64,000 nucleotides of DNA from Streptomyces sp. LHD-70 (GTDB taxonomy: Bacteria; Actinomycetota; Actinomycetes; Streptomycetales; Streptomycetaceae), in NCBI RefSeq assembly GCF_031157275.1, contig NZ_JAVIFW010000013.1:62001-126000 (forward strand). Reading direction: 5' to 3'. Below are positions 41,689 through 50,169 of the stretch, in pieces. A model generated the notes under the pieces. That model did not search any database, was not told the DNA's origin, and saw only the letters and a program-made list of their open reading frames with translations. Numbering within the stretch: position 1 is the first letter of the stretch; each line of letters begins with the position of its first letter. A program made the translations under genes and the position numbers.

Positions 41689-43382
41689 GCCGCTCCTCCG
41701 TCCTGGGCGCCCTGGTGCGGGACATGCTGCGGGTGGACTCCGCCGGCGCCCGGCGGGGCCTGGTGCGGGATCCGTGCGGCGGCGTCACCGTCCGCCGACT
41801 CGGCCTCCCCGCCCGCGAGTTCACGGTCCCCTTCGGTGGCGGCGCGGCGCTCGGCGACGACCTCGCGTACGGCGTCCAGGACGCCGCGGTAGCCGGAGCA
41901 GCGGCAGAGGTTGCCGCAGAGCGCCTGCCGGGCCTCGCGCTCGCTCGGGTCGGGGTTGCCCTCGAGGAGGTCGTGCACGGTCATCGCCATGCCCGGTACG
42001 CAGAAGCCGCACTGCACGGCGCTCCCGCAGGCGAGGGCGCGCTGCACGTCGGAGGGCCGGCCGTCGGTGGCGAGCCCCTCGACCGTACGGACCTCGCTGC
42101 CCGCGGCGGTCGCGGCGGGCACCAGGCAGGACGCGACGAGCCGCCCGTCCACCTGCACCGCGCACGCCCCGCACTCGCCCTGCGAGCAGCCGTCCTTGGC
42201 CCCGGCGAGCCCGAGCCGCTCGCGCAGCACGTAGAGCAGCGACTCCCCGATCCAGGCGTCCGTGACGGGCCGGTCGACCCCGTTCACGCGCAGCACGTAC
42301 GAGGCGAGCGGGTGCTCGTCGTGCGGTACGGCGGGCTGCTCCTGGGTGCTGCTGACGGCGGGGGTCGTCTCGGGTGCCGCCACGGGCCGCGGTTCGGGTT
42401 CCGGTACGGGTTCGGGTGCGGGGGCGGGTGCGGCTTCCGGTACGGGGTCGGGTTCGGGTGCGGCTTCCGGTACGGGGTCGGGTTCGGGTTCCGGGTCAGG
42501 CGCGGGGTCGGCTTCCGCTGCCGGTGCGGGCTCGGGCTCGAACTGCGGCTGCGGCTGCGGCTGCGGCTCGACGGTCAACTCGCCCTCTTCGAGCGGGACT
42601 TCGACCGGGGCTTCGACCGGGACTTCGAGCGGGACTTCGTCCACCGCATCCGCCGCAGCGGTCGCCTCCACCGGAGGCACATCCCGTACGATCCCGAACT
42701 CGGCCGTCGTCTCGGCAGGGGACTCCACGGGCGCGACCGGCTCGGGCGCGGGCTCCGGCACGCTCGCCGCCCAGGGCGCCGGCGCGCCGCCCGGCAGGGT
42801 CGCCGGGGCCTCGCCGCCCCACTGCTCGATCAGCGAGGACTGCGTGAACTCCCCCGACTCGTCCGGGAGTTCACCCTGCGCGAGCGGGATCGACCACTGG
42901 CCGGTGACGTTGTCGTGGGTATGGGGGGCCTGGGGGGCCTGGGGCGCGTACCCGGAGAACTCCTCGTACGGCTGCTGCCCGTATCCGGACGGGTCCTGGT
43001 ACGCCGAGGGCTCCTGGCCCGCGTACCCGCTGTACTCGCCGTACCCGTCGTACCCGCCGTAGTCACCCTGCGGCTCGGGCCAGCTGACCTGCTCGGGGGC
43101 GGGCTGGGCGGGACCTGCGCCCATCGTGGGGACGACGAACGCGCTGGTCGCGGCCGGGTCGGTGGCCGCGCCGCCGGTCACGGAGATCTGCGGCGGTACG
43201 TAACCGCCGGGTGCGGCGAGCGGGGTGGTCGTGCCGCTCTCCTCGAAGTCGGCGAGGCCGAAGCCCTCCGGGATCTGCACGAACGCCGTGGCATCGGCGT
43301 CGTACTCGCCCTGCGGCGTGGGCTGCCAGCCGCCGCCGTTGTGGTCGACACCGCCCCCGGTGTTGCCATTGGTGTCGCTCAC
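41685..43382 (-). CDS. Xanthine dehydrogenase-type 2Fe-2S subunit with long N-terminal extension
   Basis: The 565-residue protein ends in a normal electron-transfer subunit: plant-ferredoxin cluster GCSQGECGACAVQVDGRLVA with a later Cys, and the second cluster QCGFCVPGM plus CGNLCRCSGYRGVLDAV. That module needs only ~160 residues. Ahead of it are about 360 residues of low-complexity sequence: a Tyr/Gly-rich block (YGGYDGYGEYSGYAGQEPSA) and Pro-Glu/Ala-Pro repeats (EPEPDPVPEAAPEPDPVPEA), partly a 30-bp DNA duplication near 42411-42470. It starts at GTG 43382, overlapping the FAD gene (GTGA). Confidence 0.92.
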   Translation of the reverse strand: MSDTNGNTGGGVDHNGGGWQPTPQGEYDADATAFVQIPEGFGLADFEESGTTTPLAAPGGYVPPQISVTGGAATDPAATSAFVVPTMGAGPAQPAPEQVSWPEPQGDYGGYDGYGEYSGYAGQEPSAYQDPSGYGQQPYEEFSGYAPQAPQAPHTHDNVTGQWSIPLAQGELPDESGEFTQSSLIEQWGGEAPATLPGGAPAPWAASVPEPAPEPVAPVESPAETTAEFGIVRDVPPVEATAAADAVDEVPLEVPVEAPVEVPLEEGELTVEPQPQPQPQFEPEPAPAAEADPAPDPEPEPDPVPEAAPEPDPVPEAAPAPAPEPVPEPEPRPVAAPETTPAVSSTQEQPAVPHDEHPLASYVLRVNGVDRPVTDAWIGESLLYVLRERLGLAGAKDGCSQGECGACAVQVDGRLVASCLVPAATAAGSEVRTVEGLATDGRPSDVQRALACGSAVQCGFCVPGMAMTVHDLLEGNPDPSEREARQALCGNLCRCSGYRGVLDAVREVVAERRAATEGDRELAGGEAESADGDAAARIPHQAPPGAGGVHPQHVPHQGAQDGGAA

Positions 43383-44284
43383 GACAGCGCCCTCCCCAGT
43401 GCTCGTCGGGCCAGCACGGCGACGGTGCGCCGCAGATGCAGTACGGCGGGCGGCAGTTCCTCGCGCGTGCCGTCCGGTGCCTGGTCGGGAATGCACGCGG
43501 CGGCGACGTACTCGCCGAAGGCGTGCAGGGCCTGGGGGTCGAGGGCGCGTTCGGCGTCCCAGTCGATCAGCGACGCCACCCAGTTCTCCGCGTCGAGGGG
43601 GCGCAGCGGCATGGGCGCGATGGCGCCGACCGCGCAGCGCACACCGCGTCGCGCCGGGTCGAGGACGAGGGCGACGGAGGCGGTGGCGCGGCCGGGTCCG
43701 GTGCGTCCGGTCGCCTTGAGGAAGACCTGCGGGGCGTGCAGCAGCGGCACGCGCACAAAACCGATCAGCTCGCCCGCGCGCAGCATGTCCATGCCCGCGA
43801 GCAGGTGCGATACGGGCACTTCGCGGCGCGAGCCGTCGGGCCCCGCGATGACCAACGTGGCCTCGAGCGCGGCGAGTACGGGCAGCGAGTCGCCGGTCGG
43901 CGCGGCCGAGGCGATGTTGCCGCCGAGGGTGCCGGCGTTGCGCACGGTGGGCGGGCCCGCGGCGCGGGCGGCGGCGGCGAGCGCGGGCATGAGCGCGGCG
44001 AAGTCGGGGCGGCCCATGCGGGCGTGGGTGAGTCCGGCGCCGAGCAGGGCGTGCCCGTCCTGGTACTGCCAGCCGCGGATCTCGCTGATCCGGCCGAGGC
44101 CCACGAGGGCCGCGGGCCGCAGGAGTCCGGAGTTGACCGAGGCCATCAGATCGGTGCCGCCCGCCACGGGCACGGCGGCGGGCATGGCGGTGAGCGCCGC
44201 CACCGCCTCGTCCAGCGTGGCAGGCAACTTCACCGCATGTGCAGCCTGTGCCGCCTGCGGCGACTGCGGTGCGTGCGTGGTCAA
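43379..44284 (-). CDS. Xanthine dehydrogenase-type FAD-binding subunit
   Basis: The 301-residue flavin subunit passes electrons from the Fe-S centres onward. FAD-binding motifs are VAGGTDLMASVNSG (near residue 45) and the hallmark NAGTLGGNIASAAPTGDSLP near 120; the CO-dehydrogenase flavoprotein C-terminal domain follows. The TTG at 44284 is chosen because GGAAGGGG precedes it by 8 nt; an upstream TTG at 44314 has no ribosome-binding site. First gene of a three-gene overlapping operon (FAD, Fe-S, Mo). Confidence 0.9.
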   Translation of the reverse strand: MTTHAPQSPQAAQAAHAVKLPATLDEAVAALTAMPAAVPVAGGTDLMASVNSGLLRPAALVGLGRISEIRGWQYQDGHALLGAGLTHARMGRPDFAALMPALAAAARAAGPPTVRNAGTLGGNIASAAPTGDSLPVLAALEATLVIAGPDGSRREVPVSHLLAGMDMLRAGELIGFVRVPLLHAPQVFLKATGRTGPGRATASVALVLDPARRGVRCAVGAIAPMPLRPLDAENWVASLIDWDAERALDPQALHAFGEYVAAACIPDQAPDGTREELPPAVLHLRRTVAVLARRALGRALS

Positions 44285-44641
44285 ACCGGCTGCCCCTTCC
44301 CTACGACCGAGCAAGTGAGCCAGGGTGTGCCTACTGCGCCGTACGGTACGTGCTCACGGGCCGGACGTGGCAACTCTGGCACATCTTCCGGGCCGCCCGA
44401 CGAGGGGGTCCGCTAGGAGTGGTTCGTCCCCCGCCAGGAGATACGTCCGCTTTCCCATGTCCTCGCCGCTTGATGCCCGTTGCTGTTGTTCGACGGGTCT
44501 TGGGCTGTTGTTCGCCGCACGGTTCCCCGCGCACCCGTCCCGTTCGTTCTCCGGCCCGTACGAGCCCTGCTCGGCGGCGTCCGTACGGGCACCCACGCTC
44601 CCAGGGCCGCACCCCCGGGGCGTACTGGGTTTCCGGTGGCC
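44285..44641. other. ~357-nt intergenic region upstream of the molybdoenzyme operon
   Basis: No gene is convincing; open frames on both strands are Arg/Pro-rich shadows. It should hold the operon promoter and the 3' end of the hexosaminidase transcript. I did not find a clear terminator or operator; GTACGGTACGTGC near 44341 is a candidate partial repeat. Confidence 0.4.
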
Positions 44642-46294
44642 TCACACGTTCGGGGGCGCTCCCTCGATCGGGCGTCCGAGCACGCCGGGGCGCCGCTGCC
44701 ACGGGTGAGGTCCGGAGGGTGGCCGGTAGTCGACGCCGAGGGCGTCAAGTCGGGCCCGGTGGGCGGTCATTCGGCGCTCGAAGCCCGCGAAGTCGCGCTC
44801 GGCGGAGGGCGGCAGGGAGCTCCAGGCGACCTCGGCGAAGGCGACGAGGCGTGGGAAGACCTGGTAGTCGACGCGCGAGCGGGTCTCCATCACCTCGGTC
44901 CAGACGTTGGCCTGGGTGCCGAGCACGTGCCGGGCCTCCTCGGCCGTGAGCTGCGGCGGTACGGGCTCGAACCGGTAGACGTCCTCAAGGGTGCGGACGT
45001 ATCCGATCGGCACCGGCTCGTCCTCGCCGCCGTCCTGCCGGTGGTCCAGATAGACCTGCTGCTCGGGGCACATGACGACGTCGTGGCCCGCCCGGGCGGC
45101 CGCGATGCCGCCCGCGTACCCGCGCCAGGAGGAGACGGCGGCGCCGGGCGCGAGGCCGCCCTCCAGGATCTCGTCCCAGCCGATGAGGCGGCGGCCGCGC
45201 GCGGTGAGCCAGCCGTCGAAGTGCCGGATGAACCAGGACTGCAGCTCGTCCTCGCCGCTGAGCCCGAGCTCCTTGATGCGGGCCTGGGCGGCGGGCGACT
45301 GCTTCCACTGCTCCTTGGGGCACTCGTCGCCGCCGATGTGCAGATACGGCGAGGTGTCGGCGGGGAACAGGTCGAGGACTTCCTCCAGGACGCCTTCGTA
45401 GAACCGGAGTACGGCCTCGGTGGGGGCGAGGACGTTCGGGTTGATGCCCCAGGTGTCCCAGACGCCGAGTGCGGAGGTGTCGACGACGTCGGTGTTGCCG
45501 AGCTCCGGGTAGGCGGCGATGGCGGCCTGCGAGTGGCCGGGGATGTCCACCTCGGGGACGACGCGGATGTGCCGCTCACGGGCGTACGCGACGATCTCGC
45601 GGATGTCGTCCTGGGTGTAGAAGCCGCCGTGCGGCCTGTCCTCCCAGAGCGGCGACGCCCGGTGGCCCCATTTGGTGCGCGGGCGCCAGGAGGCGATCTC
45701 GGTGAGCTTCGGGTAGCGCTCGATCTCGATGCGCCAGCCCTGGTCGTCGGTGAGGTGGAAGTGGAAGACGTTCAGCTTGTGCGCGGCGAGCAGGTCGAGT
45801 TGGCGCAGGACGTCGTCCTTGGGCCGGAAGTGCCGGGCCACGTCGAGCATCATGCCGCGCCAGCCGAAGCGGGGCGCGTCCTCGATGACGGCACCGGGCA
45901 CGGTCCACTGCCGGCCGGGGTCGAGGGGTGCCCGGCGGAAGGCCTCGGGGCCGAGGAGTTGGCGCAGGGTCTGGGCGGCCCAGAAGACTCCGGCGGCGTC
46001 GGCGCCGGTGAGGGTGACGGCCTCGGCGTCGATGTGCAGCCGGTGCGCCTCGGGTACGTCGCCCAGGTCCGCGGGGGCGATCGGGGCGATCCGCAGGCGG
46101 ATCGCGGGACGGTCGGCGCCGGATGCGGCGGGGGCGAGCGGGAGCCCGGTGGCGGCGCCGAGGGTGGCGCGGAGCCAGCGGGCGGTGCGTTCGGTGCCGG
46201 GGGCGGCGTCGATGACGGTCGACTCGTCGAGGACGAAGGTGTCGGCGGTGCTGCGGGCGGTGGCGGGGGCCGGGATGAGATCGGCGAGTGTCAT
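44642..46294 (-). CDS. Beta-N-acetylhexosaminidase, GH20
   Basis: The 550-residue enzyme removes GlcNAc/GalNAc from glycan ends. An N-terminal GH20b domain (residues 1-130) leads to the TIM-barrel with GWRGMMLDVARHF, HLTDDQGWRIEI and the catalytic YLHIGGDECP, where Asp323-Glu324 stabilise the oxazolinium and act as acid. Trp residues in VSSWRGYAGG and ANVWTE line the sugar site. No signal peptide is seen, so it is probably cytoplasmic and works in chitin or murein recycling. ATG 46294 has a weak ribosome-binding site. Confidence 0.94.
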   Translation of the reverse strand: MTLADLIPAPATARSTADTFVLDESTVIDAAPGTERTARWLRATLGAATGLPLAPAASGADRPAIRLRIAPIAPADLGDVPEAHRLHIDAEAVTLTGADAAGVFWAAQTLRQLLGPEAFRRAPLDPGRQWTVPGAVIEDAPRFGWRGMMLDVARHFRPKDDVLRQLDLLAAHKLNVFHFHLTDDQGWRIEIERYPKLTEIASWRPRTKWGHRASPLWEDRPHGGFYTQDDIREIVAYARERHIRVVPEVDIPGHSQAAIAAYPELGNTDVVDTSALGVWDTWGINPNVLAPTEAVLRFYEGVLEEVLDLFPADTSPYLHIGGDECPKEQWKQSPAAQARIKELGLSGEDELQSWFIRHFDGWLTARGRRLIGWDEILEGGLAPGAAVSSWRGYAGGIAAARAGHDVVMCPEQQVYLDHRQDGGEDEPVPIGYVRTLEDVYRFEPVPPQLTAEEARHVLGTQANVWTEVMETRSRVDYQVFPRLVAFAEVAWSSLPPSAERDFAGFERRMTAHRARLDALGVDYRPPSGPHPWQRRPGVLGRPIEGAPPNV

Positions 46295-46343
46295 GCGGTC
46301 TTGCCTAGCACGCATGCTGTGCCACCGTCCGGGGCTCGGGAAA

Positions 46344-46362
46344 CTGGGGGCTGCGCCCCCAG
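46344..46362. terminator. CTGGGGGC-type hairpin between hexosaminidase and DUF3039 genes
   Basis: CTGGGGGC and GCCCCCAG pair perfectly around a 3-nt loop. On the minus strand it lies 27 nt past the DUF3039 stop codon. Confidence 0.6.
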
Positions 46363-46388
46363 ACCCCGTCGTCGGACGGACAGGACCG

Positions 46389-46682
46389 CTACTTCTTGCC
46401 GCCCTTGCCGCCGTCCTTGTCCTTGTCGCCGCCCGCGCCCATGGACTCGTAGATCTCCTTGCACATGGGGCACACCGGGTACTTCTTCGGGTCGCGGCCC
46501 GGGACCCAGACCTTGCCGCAGAGTGCGACGACGGGGGTGCCGTCGAGCGCGCTCGCCATGATCTTGTCCTTCTGGACGTAGTGGGCGTAGCGCTCGTGGT
46601 CGCCGTCGCCGTGCGACACCTGCGGTGTCGGCTCTACGAGGGTCCCCGTACCTGCCCCGCGCTCGGGCTCTTGAGTGCTCAT
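46389..46682 (-). CDS. DUF3039 family protein
   Basis: The 97-residue actinobacterial protein has the core ERYAHYVQKDKIMASALDGT and ALCGKVWVPGRDPKKYPVCP followed by CKEIYE; the Cys-x(n)-CPxC arrangement suggests zinc binding. The tail is Lys/Gly/Asp-rich. No function is known. ATG 46682 lacks a ribosome-binding site but TACCCT ends 8 nt upstream, so it may be leaderless. YqgE is directly upstream. Confidence 0.88.
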   Translation of the reverse strand: MSTQEPERGAGTGTLVEPTPQVSHGDGDHERYAHYVQKDKIMASALDGTPVVALCGKVWVPGRDPKKYPVCPMCKEIYESMGAGGDKDKDGGKGGKK

Positions 46683-46709
46683 AACTGCCAAGGGTACCCA
46701 GGCCTGAGG

Positions 46710-47309
46710 TCAGTTGAGCGACGGATCGTCCGGGTACGTGGCCACCATCGCGAGTTCGCTGCGCTGCCGTCGCAGGACCTCCCGCCACAGCCGCTCGGGC
46801 ACCGGCGACGACACGTCCCCCGGCTCGGACTCCACGACGTACCACGCGCCGTCCGCCAGCTCGTCCTCCAGCTGGCCCGGGCCCCAGCCCGCGTACCCGG
46901 CGAAGATGCGCAGGGAGCCGAGGGCGGCGGCGAGGAGTTCCGGCGGGGTCTCCAGGTCGACCAGGCCGATCGCGCCGTGCACGCGGCGGAAGCCGAGCGG
47001 GTCCCTGCTGCCGGTGCGGGCCGTGGCACCGGCCGGGGTCTCCGCCTCGCCGGGGATCACGCCGACGCCGAGCGCGGAGTCGAGGGAGACCGGCCCGCCC
47101 TGGAAGACGACCCCGGGCTCACCGGCGATGCCGGCCCAGCCCTCCAGGATGTCGCCGACGCCGACGGGGGTGGGACGGTTCAGGACCACGCCGAGTGAGC
47201 CCTCGTCGTCGTGGTCGAGCACGAGCACGACGGCGCGGTCGAAATTCGGGTCCGCCAGGGCCGGTGTGGCGACGAGCAGCCGCCCTGTGAGCGAGGACAC
47301 CTCGGTCAT
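46710..47309 (-). CDS. YqgE/AlgH (UPF0301) family protein
   Basis: The 199-residue protein shows the family start SLTGRLLVATPALADPNFDR and conserved VLNRPTPV, FQGGPV and FAGYAGWGPGQLEDEL. The biochemical function of UPF0301 is unknown. ATG 47309 gives the commonest N-terminus; ATG 47318, closer to a GCGGGATC element, is an alternative. It is divergent from murA with a ~265-nt gap that must hold both promoters. Confidence 0.93.
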   Translation of the reverse strand: MTEVSSLTGRLLVATPALADPNFDRAVVLVLDHDDEGSLGVVLNRPTPVGVGDILEGWAGIAGEPGVVFQGGPVSLDSALGVGVIPGEAETPAGATARTGSRDPLGFRRVHGAIGLVDLETPPELLAAALGSLRIFAGYAGWGPGQLEDELADGAWYVVESEPGDVSSPVPERLWREVLRRQRSELAMVATYPDDPSLN

Positions 47310-47583
47310 GGCAGACATGATCCCGCATCTTCGCCCTCGGTGGGGAGCGGGCGGCACTATGTGAGCCGTCGCAGCTCACAGCGCAGGGATGCACACCCCG
47401 CGCATAGGTCGCGCACATGTCGGGAGCGTCCGATTTCAGTGACCGTATGCGCAGGAAAAGGCACGGTTCGTGTTGTGGCGAAGTCATGACGTACGAGACC
47501 GCCCTTGGCCTTACGGGAAGGGGGTAGGAGCCCATTACCCTGTCTCTTCGGCCCCCTGCCCACCTCATCGGAACGCGAGATAG

Positions 47584-48930
47584 ATGACCGTCAACGGCAA
47601 TGACGACGTACTGCTTGTCCACGGCGGAACCCCGCTGGAGGGCGAGATCCGTGTCCGCGGCGCCAAGAACCTGGTGCCCAAGGCCATGGTCGCCGCGCTG
47701 CTCGGCAGCGGTCCGAGCCGCCTGCGCAATGTCCCGGACATCCGCGACGTGCGGGTCGTGCGCGGCCTGCTGCAGCTGCACGGTGTGACCGTGCGCCCCG
47801 GTGAGGAGCCGGGTGAGCTCGTCCTCGATCCCTCGCACGTGGAGTCCGCCAACGTCGCGGACATCGACGCGCACGCGGGTTCGTCCCGTATTCCGATCCT
47901 GCTGTGCGGCCCGCTCCTTCACCGCCTGGGCCACGCGTTCATCCCGGGGCTCGGCGGCTGCGACATCGGCGGCCGCCCGGTCGACTTCCACTTCGAGGTC
48001 CTTCGGCAGTTCGGCGCGACGATCGAGAAGCGGGACGACGGCCAGTACCTGACGGCCCCGCAGCGGCTGCGCGGCACGAAGATCCGGCTGCCGTACCCGT
48101 CGGTGGGCGCGACCGAGCAGGTGCTGCTCACCGCGGTCCTGGCGGAGGGTGTCACGGAGTTGTCCAACGCGGCCGTGGAGCCGGAGATCGAGGACCTCAT
48201 CTGCGTGCTGCAGAAGATGGGCGCGATCATCGCCATGGACACCGACCGGACGATCCGGGTCACGGGTGTCGACAAGCTCGGCGGCTACAACCACCAGGCC
48301 CTGTCCGACCGTCTGGAGGCCGCGAGCTGGGCCTCGGCGGCCCTGGCGACCGAGGGCAACATCTACGTACGCGGCGCACAGCAGCGCACGATGATGACCT
48401 TCCTCAACACCTACCGCAAGGTCGGCGGCGCCTTCGAGATCGACGACGAGGGCATCCGCTTCTGGCACCCGGGCGGCCAGTTGAAGTCCATCGCCCTGGA
48501 GACGGACGTCCACCCCGGCTTCCAGACCGACTGGCAGCAGCCGCTCGTCGTCGCGCTCACGCAGGCCACCGGCCTGTCCATCGTCCACGAGACGGTGTAC
48601 GAGTCGCGCCTCGGCTTCACGTCCGCGCTGAACCAGATGGGCGCGCACATCCAGCTGTACCGCGAGTGCCTCGGCGGCTCGGACTGCCGCTTCGGTCAGC
48701 GCAACTTCCTGCACTCCGCGGTGGTTTCGGGCCCGACGAAGCTGCAGGGTGCGGATCTGGTCATCCCTGACCTGCGGGGTGGCTTCTCGTACCTGATCGC
48801 CGCGCTGGCGGCCCAGGGGACGTCCCGGGTGCACGGGATCGACCTGATCAACCGGGGCTACGAGAACTTCATGGAGAAGTTGGTCGAGCTGGGCGCGAAG
48901 GTCGAGCTTCCGGGTGGGGCGCTGGTCTGA
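47584..48930 (+). CDS. murA: UDP-N-acetylglucosamine 1-carboxyvinyltransferase
   Basis: MurA transfers enolpyruvate from PEP to UDP-GlcNAc, the first committed step of peptidoglycan synthesis. The 448-residue protein has the twofold EPSP-synthase-like domain: GAKNLVPKAMVAAL at the start, the catalytic loop GGCDIGGRPVDFH with Cys126 (the fosfomycin target, not replaced by Asp), and DLRGGFSYLIAALAA plus RGYENFMEKL at the end. GAGATAG precedes ATG 47584. It is monocistronic, with a 13-bp-stem terminator. Confidence 0.93.
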   Translation: MTVNGNDDVLLVHGGTPLEGEIRVRGAKNLVPKAMVAALLGSGPSRLRNVPDIRDVRVVRGLLQLHGVTVRPGEEPGELVLDPSHVESANVADIDAHAGSSRIPILLCGPLLHRLGHAFIPGLGGCDIGGRPVDFHFEVLRQFGATIEKRDDGQYLTAPQRLRGTKIRLPYPSVGATEQVLLTAVLAEGVTELSNAAVEPEIEDLICVLQKMGAIIAMDTDRTIRVTGVDKLGGYNHQALSDRLEAASWASAALATEGNIYVRGAQQRTMMTFLNTYRKVGGAFEIDDEGIRFWHPGGQLKSIALETDVHPGFQTDWQQPLVVALTQATGLSIVHETVYESRLGFTSALNQMGAHIQLYRECLGGSDCRFGQRNFLHSAVVSGPTKLQGADLVIPDLRGGFSYLIAALAAQGTSRVHGIDLINRGYENFMEKLVELGAKVELPGGALV

Positions 48931-48950
48931 TCGCTCCGACCGTACGTCGA

Positions 48951-48983
48951 CGGAGCGGCACCCTGATCGTGGGTGCCGCTCCG
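48951..48983 (+). terminator. murA terminator
   Basis: A 13-bp perfect stem (CGGAGCGGCACCC / GGGTGCCGCTCCG) with a 7-nt loop is followed by TTGGCTTTCCCC, 20 nt past the stop codon. Confidence 0.85.
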
Positions 48984-48988
48984 TTGGC

Positions 48989-49113
48989 TTTCCCCTCCCC
49001 GCCCCTTCCCGAAGGCTGATAAATCAGCCCCTCCGGCGTTTGAGGAGCGGGGGTCCGGGGGCTGGCCCCCGTGGCTGTCCGCAGGACCTTCGGGAAGGGG
49101 CGGGTAGGGGAAA
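48989..49113. repeat. 125-nt imperfect palindromic intergenic element
   Basis: The outer 27-nt arms (48989-49015 and 49087-49113) are inverted repeats matching at 26 of 27 positions. The interior holds AAATCAGCCCCTCCGGCGTT...GGGGGTCCG (37 nt, 49021-49057), identical to 63154-63190, and a CGGGGGC/GCCCCCG hairpin. It sits between the convergent murA and ABC-transporter genes. Confidence 0.88.
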
Positions 49114-49119
49114 GAACAA

Positions 49120-50169
49120 CTAGCCGACCGGCACCGCACGTTCGGCCACCAGCACCGGCTTGTCGTGGGGCGTCACCGTGCACGCGGAACCCGGCCCCAG
49201 CTCAGCCGCCTCCCAGCTGGGAACGTCCACCTTCACCACAAGCCCCGACGCAGTCGAAACGTGCAACCGGGTCGTCGCGCCGAGGAACGTCGCCACGCGG
49301 ACCACCGCGTCCCCACCCGGCGTCACCCCGAACCCCTCCGGCCGGAGCAGCACATCCACCTCCGTACCGGCGCTGAAAGAACCACCGTGCACCGGCAGCC
49401 GCCGCCCGAACAGCTCGACCAGGCCGTCCGCGCCCACCACCCCCGGCACCCGGTTCATCGTGCCGACGAACTCCGCGACGAAGGGCGTGGCCGGGCGGTC
49501 GTACAACTCCGAGGGGGTCGCGCACTGTTCGAGGCGGCCGTCCTTCATGACGGCGACCCGGTCCGCCATGGACAGGGCCTCCTCCTGGTCGTGCGTGACG
49601 AAGACCGTGGTGATGCCGAGCTCCAGCTGGATGCGGCGGATCTCCTCCCGCAAGGAGAGCCGCACCTTCGCGTCCAACGCCGACAGCGGCTCGTCGAGGA
49701 GCAGGACGCGCGGCCGGATCGCCAGCGCCCGCGCGAGCGCGACGCGCTGCTGCTGGCCGCCGGAGAGCTGGTGCGGATAGTGCCCGCCGCGCCCGGGCAG
49801 GCCGACGAGGTCCAGCAACTCCCCGGCCCGCACGGACCGTTCACCGGACGAGACACCCCGTACCCGAAGCCCGTACGAGACGTTCTCGGCGGCCGTCATG
49901 TTCGGGAAGAGGGAGTACGACTGGAAGACCATGCCGATGTCCCGGCGGTTGGCGGGGACGGACGTGACGTCCTGGCCGTCCATCAACAGCTCGCCGGCGT
50001 CCGCCGACTCGAAGCCCGCGATGATGCGCAGAGCGGTCGTCTTGCCGCAGCCGGACGGGCCGAGCAGGGCGACGAGTTCACCGGGCGCGATGTCCAGGTC
50101 GAGGCCGTCCAGGGCCACGGTGGACCCGAACTCCCGGCGCAGTTGCTTGAGTTGCACGGGGACGGTCAT
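49120..50169 (-). CDS. ABC importer ATPase (PotA/FbpC/PhnT type)
   Basis: The 349-residue ATPase powers a solute importer. Walker A is GPSGCGKTT, Q-loop VFQSYSLFPN, signature LSGGQQQR, Walker B VLLLDEPLSALDA and switch His in FVTHDQEEA; the C-terminal ~100 residues form a TOBE domain (EVDVLLRPEGFGV). The type serves spermidine, ferric iron or 2-aminoethylphosphonate importers. ATG 50169 overlaps the permease stop (ATGA). Last gene of the four-gene minus-strand operon. Confidence 0.92.
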   Translation of the reverse strand: MTVPVQLKQLRREFGSTVALDGLDLDIAPGELVALLGPSGCGKTTALRIIAGFESADAGELLMDGQDVTSVPANRRDIGMVFQSYSLFPNMTAAENVSYGLRVRGVSSGERSVRAGELLDLVGLPGRGGHYPHQLSGGQQQRVALARALAIRPRVLLLDEPLSALDAKVRLSLREEIRRIQLELGITTVFVTHDQEEALSMADRVAVMKDGRLEQCATPSELYDRPATPFVAEFVGTMNRVPGVVGADGLVELFGRRLPVHGGSFSAGTEVDVLLRPEGFGVTPGGDAVVRVATFLGATTRLHVSTASGLVVKVDVPSWEAAELGPGSACTVTPHDKPVLVAERAVPVG

